This document shows positions 11,662 through 20,284 of a DNA stretch of 25,237 nucleotides, one piece after another; positions within the stretch are counted from its first letter, which is position 1, and every line of letters begins with the position of its first letter. Where the stretch lies: NCBI GenBank assembly GCA_000934455.1, contig KN885434.1, forward strand, positions 42,101-67,337, in the 5' to 3' direction. A program made the position numbers and the translations under genes. The notes beneath the pieces are model-generated. The model was not told the origin of the DNA. It ran no database searches and worked only from the letters and a program-made list of their open reading frames with translations. The DNA is from Apostichopus parvimensis (Eukaryota; Echinodermata; Holothuroidea; Aspidochirotida; Stichopodidae).

Positions 11662-12034
11662 GTATGTACCTCAAGTTGTTATTATTACCAAGCTAAACTT
11701 GCTCTATTTTCAAAAGTACTTATTATACTCAGATATTTAATAATTGTTCAATTAGATAATTAAATATCTTTATATATGAAATGCTCCGAGGGTTGCCGAT
11801 AGAAGTATCACTATGATCACCATTACACTGCCTAGCGTGTTTGGTGGCATAACTAATGACCTTGGAACAATTGGAGGGCGTTTACATGTATTTCTTTGCA
11901 CTTTTTGCTTTCTTATTTTATTTTCTTTCTTGTTTTTGGTCGGGATTTAAAATTGAATACAAAAATTGTCAACACATCTTCTTAGTTGATAATACTCTAT
12001 GAGTTTCTATTTTTAAATTATGAAACAATATAAG

Positions 12035-12333
12035 CAGGGGCGAAGCCATGCATATTTCTGGGGAAGGGGAGGGGCGGGGGTAGGCATAAACACAGGGAGA
12101 GACCCCCCGTAGCAGACAATATTACAAAATATCTTTGTGTTCAGCCCATAAATGACACGTATCTGCGGGTACACCATAACATTAGTAAATTCACAACCTG
12201 TAAACTATAGCACCATGCATTTTGCATCTTACCACCCTCTACTTTACCAAGCCTTCTCGAATGGGACGGGTCGCCCCTCCCCATTCACCCTTCCCTCAGC
12301 CCTTCCAGAACAAAAGTTGTGGTTTCGCCTCTG
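12035..12333. mobile_element. hAT-like MITE in copy A
   Basis: The ends are CAGGGGCGAAGCCA and, in reverse complement, CAGAGGCGAAACCA. Eight-base flanks AATATAAG and AATCAAAA are partly matching, consistent with an old 8-bp target duplication. The 299-bp interior has no transposase frame. The same element occupies the matching place in copy B, so the insertion predates the duplication. Confidence 0.6.
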
Positions 12334-13171
12334 AATCAAAAATGAATGTTAGAGAGAAGCGGTATTCTCTGCTTTAGAATGAAGTTACTTTTCCAATCTC
12401 GATTACATTTTTTACAGCTTACAAGGTTTTGAAGATATTTTCATTAAACTATTAAAAGACTTGATCTTTCGCATTCTTCCTAAAAAGATGTTCAAGCAAA
12501 TTTAATACTTTGTAAAAATAAACATGTTACAGAGCCAAACTGGAGTTTTCTGTTCTGTTTTCCCCCCTTTCCCTTAAAACATAAAGCCCCAATTTAATTA
12601 CGTTATAAAGTTACATATGAATGACTTCCAGTAAGTAGGCCTTTCTGGGGCATACACATACAAAATATGAACTGTCAGCCAAGTTTGGTGAATTCACCCA
12701 CACCATCACGATTGTTAAACAATGAAAGAGAAGGAGCCAAAGTTTAAGTTTGAATTCCTCTATATTTATTGTCTCCTAAAAAAATGTAAATCTGTTTGTA
12801 TAAACATTCATTTTGTGCAAAGTGAGCATTGTAGAAAATTATGCTGTATCAAAATCTTCGACTTTAGGCGAGCATCAATAAGAATAATGAGAACATTCAG
12901 AGAGGGTTAAAGGGTAGTCAGCATGCATGCTGCATAGAAGACGAATTGTTTCCAACAGCTTTGTAAAGGTCCAGCAATCTTGTGGCACCATTGTTCCAGT
13001 TTTTCTTAAAACAATTTCCCTGCAACAAGGTTAAGCCCAATCTGATGAGAGTATGTTGTATCCTAAACGAGTTACAAGCTTCAAGCCATTGTTCTAACTT
13101 CATACTCCTTCTGAAGAAATGTCACCCAAGATAGAACCTGGCCTTGAAAACCAAACAACTTGATACACCCC
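12334..13171. other. 3' part of copy A, non-coding
   Basis: This aligns with copy B in two blocks: up to GCCT at 12642 with 17348-17695, and from 12643 onwards with about 18868-19486. Between these two blocks copy B carries 1.17 kb absent here. Short frames near 12722-12910 and 12918-13103 are not conserved as reading frames in B and are not called. The end, GATACACCCC, abuts the minisatellite. Confidence 0.65.
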
Positions 13172-14397
13172 AAAACCCAGTCCCCATTACATCAAGACTA
13201 TAACCGTATGACCATGCCCATGTCGCTTCAACCCAGTCCCCATTACATCAGGACTATAACCGTATGATCATGTCCATGTCGCTTCAACCCAGTCCCTATT
13301 ACATCAAGACTATAACCGTATGATCATGCCCATGTCGCTTCAACCCAGTCCCCATTACATCAAGACTATAACCTATGACCATGTCCCTGTCGCTTCAACC
13401 CAGTCCCCATTACATCAGGACTATAACCTATGATCATGCCCATGTCGCTTCAACCCAGTCCCTATTACATCAAGACTATAACCGTATGATCATGCCCATG
13501 TCGCTTCAACCCAGTCCCATTACATCAAGACTATAACCTATGATCATACCAATGTCGCTTCAACCGAATCCCCATTACATCAAGACTTTAACCGTATGAT
13601 CATACCCATTTCGCTTCAACCCAGTCCCATTACATCAAGACTATAACCGTATGATCATGCCCATGTCGCTTCAACCCAGTCACCATTACATAAAGACTTT
13701 AACCGTATGACCATGCCCATGTCGCTCCAACCCAGTCCCCATGACATCAAGACTATAACCGTATGATCATGCCCATGTCGCATCAACCCAGTCCCTATTA
13801 CATCAAGACTATAACCGTATGATCATGCCCATGTCGCTTCAACCCATACATCAGGACTATAACCGTATGACCATGCCCATGTCGCTTCAACCCAGTCCCC
13901 ATTACATCAAGACTATAACCGTATGATCATGTGCATGTCGCTTCAACCCAGTCCCTATTACATCAAGACTATAACCGTATGACCATGCCCATGTCGCTTC
14001 AACCCAGTCCCCATTACATCAAGACTATAACCTATGATCATGCCCATGTCGCTTCAACCCAGTCCCCATTACATCAAGACTATATAACCTATGATCATAC
14101 CCACGTCGCTTCAACTGAGTCCCCATTACATCAGGACTATAACCGTATGACCATGCACATGTCGCTTCAACCGAATCCCCATTAGATCAAGACTATAACC
14201 TATGATCATACCCATGTCGCTTCAACCCAGTCCCCATTACATCAAGACTTTAACCTATGATCATGTCCCTGTCGCTTCAACTGAGTCCCCATTACATCAG
14301 GACTATAACCTATGATCATGCACATGTCGCTTCAACCCAGACCCCATTACATCAAGACTATAACCGTATATATGATCATGCCCATGTCGCTTCAACC
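13172..14397. repeat. Minisatellite with 54/56-bp units, about 22 copies
   Basis: About 22 head-to-tail units contain the landmarks CATGTCGCTTCAACCCAGTC and ATTACATCAAGACTATAACC. Units come in two lengths: 56 bp with ACCGTATGATCATG and 54 bp with ACCTATGATCATG. A shorter unit near 13845 has lost part of its centre. Frames opened by runs of 54-bp units are artefacts of the repeat. The array fills the junction between copies A and B. There are no unique spacers between repeats, so this is not a CRISPR-like structure. Confidence 0.95.
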
Positions 14398-14548
14398 TAC
14401 TCCTTACGTATAAACTGTATTATTTATATTTGTACATTTTTTTTCTTCTTTTCTTCCAGGGAGTCTCCTACTTTGTCTTTTTAAGACTTTATAGGAGACT
14501 TCCTTTTCCATTGTACACAATTGGCGATAAAACAAACAAATGAATTAA
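14398..14548 (+). mobile_element. Probable 5'-truncated non-LTR retrotransposon 3' tail
   Basis: About 150 bp interrupt the minisatellite. They hold a pyrimidine-rich stretch, a hairpin (GGGAGTCTCCTA pairing with TAGGAGACTTCC around a T-rich loop) and then ATTGGCGATAAAACAAACAA. A GGGA-stem hairpin followed by AATAAA and an AAAC-type tail is typical of 3' ends of CR1-like LINEs in marine invertebrates. The minisatellite resumes at its AACCCAG, the bases at which it was broken (GCTTCAACC), consistent with a very short target duplication. Family assignment is from memory of such tails. Confidence 0.5.
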
Positions 14549-14630
14549 ACCCAGTCTCCATTACACCACATCAAGACTATAACCGTATGATCATGCCCAT
14601 GTAGCTTCAACCCAGTCCCTATTACATCAA
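14549..14630. repeat. Last 1.5 units of the minisatellite
   Basis: After the retroelement tail the array continues with CCCAGTCTCCATTACA, one full unit (with GTAGCTTC in place of GTCGCTTC) and a partial unit ending ATTACATCAA. Copy B begins at the next base, GAGGTGGGTC. Confidence 0.9.
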
Positions 14631-14782
14631 GAGGTGGGTCATATGAAGGGCACTTCTATATTGTATAGCTTATTTGTAGTTTGCATTTTTATAGAAGGCT
14701 AATTGTTGTGTTTTGTTATGTAAAATAATATGCAAATTTTGTACTGGGGTAAAGTTCACATTTAAGTGTTTGTTCTCCTTAC

Positions 14783-15059
14783 AGTTTCGTTTCATACCGG
14801 GAAAAGGATAGATGGTTTCATTTTGCAAATAACGCCCACTTGATACAATACAATACGATAGAAGAATATAGCATACAACTTGTGCACAGTTATTCGTTAC
14901 CTTGTTGTATTAGCATTGTCATGTTGTATTACTTTTCAAGTAGTATAAGTCACCTAGCTAATGACAGATGTCGCCATTTGCAAATCCAGACGTAATGGTT
15001 CTTGACGTTCTTTCATATCTTTTGTGAATACACATCAAACTTTTATCACTCTCATTTCG
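14783..15059 (+). other. Candidate 5' non-coding exon or promoter region of gene B
   Basis: These are the same landmarks as in copy A: acceptor-like TTCTCCTTACAG (AG 14783-14784), TATAAG at 14944-14949 and donor TTC|GTAAGTAT (GT 15059-15060). All are unchanged between copies although scattered substitutions occur around them. If the donor joins the acceptor at 16040-16041, the intron is about 980 bp here and about 2.1 kb in A. Confidence 0.35.
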
Positions 15060-16041
15060 TAAGTATATCTGGTTGAAATAATTATGTAATGTATTAAACT
15101 ATAGTATTAATTAAAAGAGTCATCATTTACTCTTCGAATGGTCCAAAATCATCATAGGCTTAATCTCTTTCGAACAGTGATTGCAGTCTTCTCCTCAAAT
15201 GCGAATTCTACCAAAGTTAGCTCTTTTAGCAGGCGCGTAGTTTTTTTTAGTTATCGCAAGACTAGTCAAGTCAGAATTCGTTTCATTTATTACAGGTCAA
15301 GGCACAGGTCACACATAACAGCAACTTATAACGCTATACTACAGATGCAGGCGTAACGAAAATTAGCGGCTGCACATTCGTCTTTTGTCATCCCCGTTTT
15401 GCTTGTGGCGTCATATCACACTCAATTACAGTACTGACTTAATGTAAAAGAGGAAGCGTAAACACATTGCGTTCTCAATGTGACATATAGCCTATGAATT
15501 TATGAACCGTCTTGTCAGATGCTTTACTGTCTTTGCAAACTAGTGTTCATGTTACTATACTTACTCCTGGGGGCCCTGGACTATAAGATGGCCCGTGGAA
15601 ATATGGGATATAGGGGGCAAGGAGGAGGTAACCATGCATAGGGGTAACACAAAAATGTGGGATGGACTAAACATTTCTTGGAAGTGGGGTGGTCAAAACT
15701 CTTTTATTGACGAAACATTTGTTTGCAACCAGCATATGTCTATATGTGATTAGTTTATTATTCATTGATCTCACAAACTGAAGTAAAAGATGGTTTCCAA
15801 AACGCATATTCCGATCTAAAGTATAGGCCTGCGATCAGCACCTAAACCTTTACTAGCCTACTCGGTCCAAATTTACTTTTCTTATGCCTATATCTTCACA
15901 CCCCCTGGAGACCTGCCTGCCACCCCAGGATGTAACCACATATCAGTAGTTCTGATGTAAAGGGGATGGAATTTGGGTTGGCGGTGACAGCGTAGTTTCT
16001 TCGTTTGTATTTCTTTCTCTCTATCTCTCTTTTTTAACTAG

Positions 16042-16198
16042 GTTTGTAACACAAATGTTTTACACTGGTGACTCTTTGTAACTCTTCAGCTGATAAGAAA
16101 ACTCTACAAAGTTATCATTTGGACACAACGATTCAAGTATCTCCATAAAAAGTTCCTCCCACCTCTGAAAACAGAATCCTGTCCAGTCCAAACTCATC
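16042..16198 (+). other. 5' UTR of gene B behind a strong splice acceptor
   Basis: A long CT-rich tract ending TTTTTTAACTAG (AG 16040-16041) precedes a 157-nt leader very similar to that of gene A. It differs by a 13-nt insertion around TCCTCCCACCTC and one extra A before the start codon. Confidence 0.6.
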
Positions 16199-16543
16199 AT
16201 GGCAGTTTTCGATGAAGCCGACAGAGGTATAACGCCTTACGGCAACAACAGTGAACGCAAGGCAGCAGAACAAATCATATCGGAATTGGACATTCCTGAA
16301 TTTGAAAAAAATGCAATGCGGGGTACAATTATTCGACGGACATATGGTAGCGTGACGGTAAGAGTAGATTTACAAGGCACCTACACTCGAAATAATGTCA
16401 CATATGCTAACGTACAAGTGCAAATCGGAAATCGATCATTAGCAGGAGCAGAATTTCGCACGCAAGTGATGTACTGCAACTGGATCAATGAAAGACTGCT
16501 AGAAAGCTTGCGTCAGGGTGAGTTTCTGACATTGGACGAGTAG
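16199..16543 (+). CDS. Small cytosolic protein of unrecognised family, paralogue B (114 aa)
   Basis: This is the tandem paralogue of the protein at 11194-11559; the family is unknown to me. The start ATG has the same favourable context (ATCATGGC). The N-terminus is seven residues shorter and unalignable before GITP. From there 105 residues align without gaps at about 60% identity. Invariant blocks are AAEQIISEL, VTVRVDLQG, ANVQVQI and the RSxAGA turn. The stretches between them are almost wholly replaced, for example the segment after the RT that follows the turn, where this copy has a Cys and a Trp (YCNW) that A lacks. No signal peptide or membrane helix is visible. Of 95 comparable codons about 36 differ by replacement and about 5 are synonymous only, so the frame is under selection and not decaying. 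Confidence 0.8.
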   Translation: MAVFDEADRGITPYGNNSERKAAEQIISELDIPEFEKNAMRGTIIRRTYGSVTVRVDLQGTYTRNNVTYANVQVQIGNRSLAGAEFRTQVMYCNWINERLLESLRQGEFLTLDE

Positions 16544-16637
16544 AAGAGAAATGACACCTACCAGCAGGGAAGAAATAAAGATGGTGATTACTATCAAGTC
16601 TGTCATTAAAACATGTTTCACTTTATAACAAAATCAC

Positions 16638-16643
16638 ATTAAA
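16638..16643 (+). promoter_or_regulatory. Probable polyadenylation signal of gene B (ATTAAA)
   Basis: ATTAAA lies 95 nt after the stop codon in TCACATTAAAA, at the same place as in gene A, followed by a GTTGTTATTATT stretch. Confidence 0.55.
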
Positions 16644-17017
16644 ATATGTACCTTAAGTTGTTATTATTAACAAGCTAAACTTGCTGTTTTCAAAAGCTTT
16701 TATTATTCTCAGATATTAATAGTCACTGTTCAATTAGATAATTATATATCTTCATATATTAGTTTCTCCTAGGGTTGCCGAAAGAAGTATCAATGATCAC
16801 TATTTCACTTCCTAGCATGTTTGGAGGCATAACTAATGATCTTGGAACAATTGGAAGACGTTTCCATTTATTTCCTTTGCACTGTTTGCTTTCTTATTTT
16901 GTTTTCTTCTTGTTTTTGGTCGGGATGTTAAAATGAATAAAAAAAAATTGTCAACACATAATCTTAGTTGATAATACTTTATGAATGATTATTAAAAAAA
17001 ATAGGAAACAATATAAA

Positions 17018-17347
17018 CAGGGGCAAAGCCATGCATATTTCTGGTGGTGGTGGGGGAGGGGGGCGACGGGGGTAGGCATAAAGACAGGGAAAGCCCCCCA
17101 TGGCTAACAATATTACATAATATCCTTGTGTTCAGCCCATAAATGACACGTATCTGCGGCACACCATAACAGTAGTAAATTCTTCAACATCGATTCACAA
17201 CCTGTCAACTATAGCACCATGCATTTTGCATCTTAGCACCCTGTACTTTACCAAACCTTCTCCAATGGGACGGGTCGCCCTCCCCTTTCACCCTTCGCAG
17301 CATAATACCTTAGCCCTTCCAGAACAAAATTTGTGGTTTCGCCTCTG
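17018..17347. mobile_element. hAT-like MITE in copy B
   Basis: This has the same insertion point and termini as the element at 12035-12333 (CAGGGGCAAAGCC on the left, GGTTTCGCCTCTG on the right). Flanks AATATAAA and AATCAAAA match at six of eight positions, a better-preserved target duplication than in copy A. It is about 30 bp longer than the A element through small internal insertions. Confidence 0.6.
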
Positions 17348-17695
17348 AATCAAAAATGAATGTTAGAGAGAAACGGTATTCTTTGCTTTAGAATCAAATT
17401 ACTTTTCCAATCTCGATTCAAATTTTTACAGCTTACAAGGTTTTGAAGGTATTTCCACTAAACTATTAAAAGACTTGATCTTTCACATTCTTCTTAGAAA
17501 GATGTTCAATTAAATTTAATAATTTGTAAAAATAAACATGTTACAGATTTTACATCAGTTACATCATGTTACATCAGTTACAGATGTTACAAATTGGAGT
17601 TTTCTGTTCTGTTTTTTTTATTTTCCTTTAAAACGTAAACACCAATTCAATTACGTTATAAAATAACATAGGAATGGTTTCCAGTAAGTAAGCCT

Positions 17696-18867
17696 ACTGT
17701 GCTTGGTCTTAATTTAAAAGTTTTTCGTATTGGCAGTTACTGTCTCGGGTTAAGCGGTGTTCAGATGTATTCCGGGTGGAATGTTAAGTTTCTAACCAGA
17801 ATGCAAAAATGCGTTGTGGTTTCGTTGATGTAACATGAGCAGTTTTCTTCATGAATCTGACGTAATGTATAGTGAGGGTGTACATGTTTACAAGGTTTTC
17901 ACAATTTGACCCCTGGTGACCCCAAATGACCTTTGATCTCCACTAAAAATAAAAGACTTCTTGTACTCAACGTGGTACTTCTACACATCAAATATGAAAT
18001 TGGTCTGCCCTTCCCTTCTTGAGATATCGTGATTGCAAGCTTGGCGTCTCAAACGCACTCACACACATACATACGCCATCATGAATGCAAAGGTTATAAC
18101 GATAATCATCGAAACCAAAAACAGTCAGTAGTTCCGAAATACTTGTAGAAATAAAATAAATGCAATGGAAATTGAAAAAATGTACTTGGCGGTGATTTGG
18201 CCATCTAGCTTCTCCTATACTTGCACATTTTCCAAACAATGTTAACAGTTCTTCAACTGTTCTGATCTCTCACGAGATATTTTTTTTTTACTGGTTCCCC
18301 TCAGAAATAACCACCCCACCCCCTCAGATCGTTACTTGCTCAAGTTTCTTGAAACAATAACACTGACAGGGAAGTAAACACACCAACTGGCTATTGCCTT
18401 AACAGTAAATTCTAACTTCCGAATTGCCTATCACATAAAGAAGTTTCCCCTGGCAAGCAGCAACAATTAAATTACTCTTGCCAATGAATGGTGCTGTCCA
18501 TACAAAATATTATAGTCAAGTTATCATTACTATTTTTGAATTAAGAGAAGAGAGTTGATTAACTGTGGTGATGGTACAGTATCCTGGATTAAGAAATTTT
18601 GTTTGAATATGCATCCCCTACATGATTGGCATAGTACAATCGGTGGTCTGTTGAGCGATGTTGATATCAGTATAATGTAATTATTCGGAAAATCCAATGT
18701 TGCCCATGCAGAATCAGAGATTTCTTAGGTGGACGAAACGAATCGAGGTCGAAACCCTGAGCCATTTCTTAGATTACCATAACAATAAATCAAACTTAGG
18801 AGGAGGGGGGGGGGTGAAGCGGGAATGGGGTCTCAAGGAGAGGCCAAACACAACATATGCCTCTCTC
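17696..18867. other. Copy B-specific segment (1.17 kb), no supported gene
   Basis: Copy A passes directly from AGGCCT to TCTGGGGCAT (12642-12647), while B has about 1.17 kb between the matching borders. The segment includes a dispersed repeat (listed separately), T-rich and CT-rich stretches and a G run near 18805-18814. Reading frames inside are short. It may be an insertion in B or a deletion in A. Confidence 0.6.
17880..18125. repeat. Dispersed repeat with GACCCCTGGTGACCCC core
   Basis: The run TTTACAAGGTTTTCACAATT, then GACCCCTGGTGACCCCAAAT and a later CTTGAGATATCGTG and CAAGCTTGGCGTCTC, matches, as I recall, a high-copy dispersed repeat of marine invertebrate genomes. The reverse strand is partly open but carries no transposon protein. 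It lies only in copy B. The name and class of the family are not determined here. Confidence 0.5.
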
Positions 18868-19486
18868 TCTGCGGGCATCCACATACAAAATATGAACTCC
18901 AAGTTTGGTGAATAGAAAGCAAAAACACATATTCGAATACCCACACCATCATGATTGTCAGAAAACAATACTGCAAAACAATGAAACAGAAGGAGCCAAA
19001 TTTTAAGTTTGAATTCCTCTATATTTCTTGTCTCCAAAACAAAATATGTAAATCTGTTTGTATAAACATTCATTTTTTATTATTGGCAGGTTATATCATA
19101 GATTGTGCACAAAAATATAAGGCAAATTTTATGCAAAGTGAGCATTGCGGATGATTATGCTGTATCAAAATCTTTGAGATTAGGCGAGCAGCAACAAGAA
19201 TAATGAGAACATTCAGCGAAGGGGTATAGTGTAGTCCGCATGCGTGCTGCATAGAAAATGAACCGTTTCTAACAGCTTTGTAAAGGACCAGCAATCTTGT
19301 AGCACCATTGTTCCCATATTTCTTGAAACAATTTCCCAGCAACAAGGTTAAGCCCAATCTGATGAGTGTGTTGCACCCAACACGAGGTACAAGCTTCTAT
19401 CCATTGTTCTAACTTCATACTCCTTCTGAAGAAAAGTCACCCAAGATAGATCCTGGGCTTGAAACCAAACAACTTGATACACCCCC

Positions 19487-20170
19487 TTAAATCAAGTCCC
19501 CTTAAATCAAGTCAGCATCAACAAGTCCCTTGGTAAGGATTAGATACTACCCATGATCAGAGATCAAAGGTCGGTGAGAGATCTACTGTGTATGGTTCAC
19601 ATGTGATCACATGATCTTAACCAAGAGGCAGAGAAGCTAAACCAGCCATTGAGTGTCATCATTTAACCATTTTCCAGACCAAAAGTAAGATGAAATTTTT
19701 CTCGAAAAAAGACATCAAAAATCCCAAAATTTGCACTTTTCCATTTTACCCATTTCTTACATTTTTTGAGACTTGATATAATGTACAACTTCTGTGATGT
19801 CCCTGACTTTCCATTGGTATTTAGTTGGTAGTTAGTTCAGAAAAGAAACTTTATTAATATGAGCAAATGACTGTAGTCTCTACCAATAAAGCCATGATAG
19901 GCCATCATAAAGATAATGCTCTGGGTTGCTGGAATACAAGAACGTTCCTCTCAGTTCGGAAACGGGGTTTACAGCCGATAAATGCGAGTCAATGATAATG
20001 ATCAAATTATTAATATTTAGTATTTAAGTAATACAAAATTGAGAGATAGTATCCACGGTTCATTATCTTTAATTGGCAAGATTTGAAATAAAAAAAATCG
20101 TTTGACTTGACAATAACTGTGAAAAAATAATATTTGAACAAATTTTTGAAAGATTATAAAGTACTGCTAG
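19487..20170. other. Intergenic space and CCDC22 3' UTR
   Basis: Unique sequence follows the end of copy B. On the minus strand AATAAA (plus-strand TTTATT, 19850-19855) lies about 315 nt beyond the CCDC22 stop codon and is the likely polyadenylation signal, so about 19830-20170 would be 3' UTR. The plus-strand gene of copy B and CCDC22 converge on this space. Confidence 0.5.
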
Positions 20171-20284
20171 TTATTTCCCTTTAACCTTGGCTATTAGCCC
20201 CTGGTTCTCCTGCTTCATCTGTTTCAGATCGAGAGATATTTTTTCCAAGTTGGCCCCAGTCTTCTTTCCTAGTTCTTTATCCAC
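20171..20284 (-). CDS. CCDC22: CCDC22 terminal exon (37 codons and stop)
   Basis: Acceptor TTTGTCAG. It encodes VDKELGKKTGANLEKISLDL, then KQMKQENQGLIAKVKGK and a TAA stop (20171-20173). The length matches the end of the vertebrate protein (ELGKK..NLEKI...RQENAGL), so the C-terminus appears complete. Confidence 0.95.
   Translation of the reverse strand: MDKELGKKTGANLEKISLDLKQMKQENQGLIAKVKGK

Larger units (their letters stand above)
8528..13171 (+). repeat. Segmental duplication, copy A
   Basis: This segment aligns in direct orientation with copy B at 14631-19486. Matching landmarks in order are: GAGGTG start; GGGTAAAGTTCACATTTAAG; CATTTCGTAAGTAT; CACATAACAGCAACTTATAA; the small gene at 11194; the CAGGGGCGAAGCC element; GAAGGAGCCAAA; and CAAACAACTTGATACACCCC at the end. 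Non-coding identity is about 95-97% in 8540-9134. Copy A contains 9135-10277, absent from B, and about 36 bp near 10520-10555 also missing from B. It lacks the 1.17 kb present in B at 17696-18867. Confidence 0.92.
14631..19486 (+). repeat. Segmental duplication, copy B
   Basis: This is the second direct copy of 8528-13171, offset by about 6.1 kb. It carries the paralogous gene at 16199-16543 and the second copy of the hAT-like MITE. It lacks the 1.14-kb segment of A and has its own 1.17-kb segment at 17696-18867. It ends in GATACACCCCC followed by a degenerate piece resembling one minisatellite unit (AAGTCCCCTTAAATCAAGTC), where copy A has the large array. Confidence 0.92.

Noticed and set aside
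13931..14484. Open frames with repeated DHAHVASTQSPLHQDY-like units
   Set aside because: They arise from consecutive 54-bp (18-codon) minisatellite units and break wherever a 56-bp unit occurs.
13172..14630. Repeat array considered as a CRISPR array
   Set aside because: Units are contiguous with no unique spacers, and the window is clearly eukaryotic.
9032..15356. Short frame starting MVQNHHR conserved in both copies (9032-9214 and 15138-15356)
   Set aside because: Similarity is only that of the surrounding duplicated DNA, and both frames run into unrelated sequence at the rearrangement border, so the C-termini differ. No independent sign of coding.
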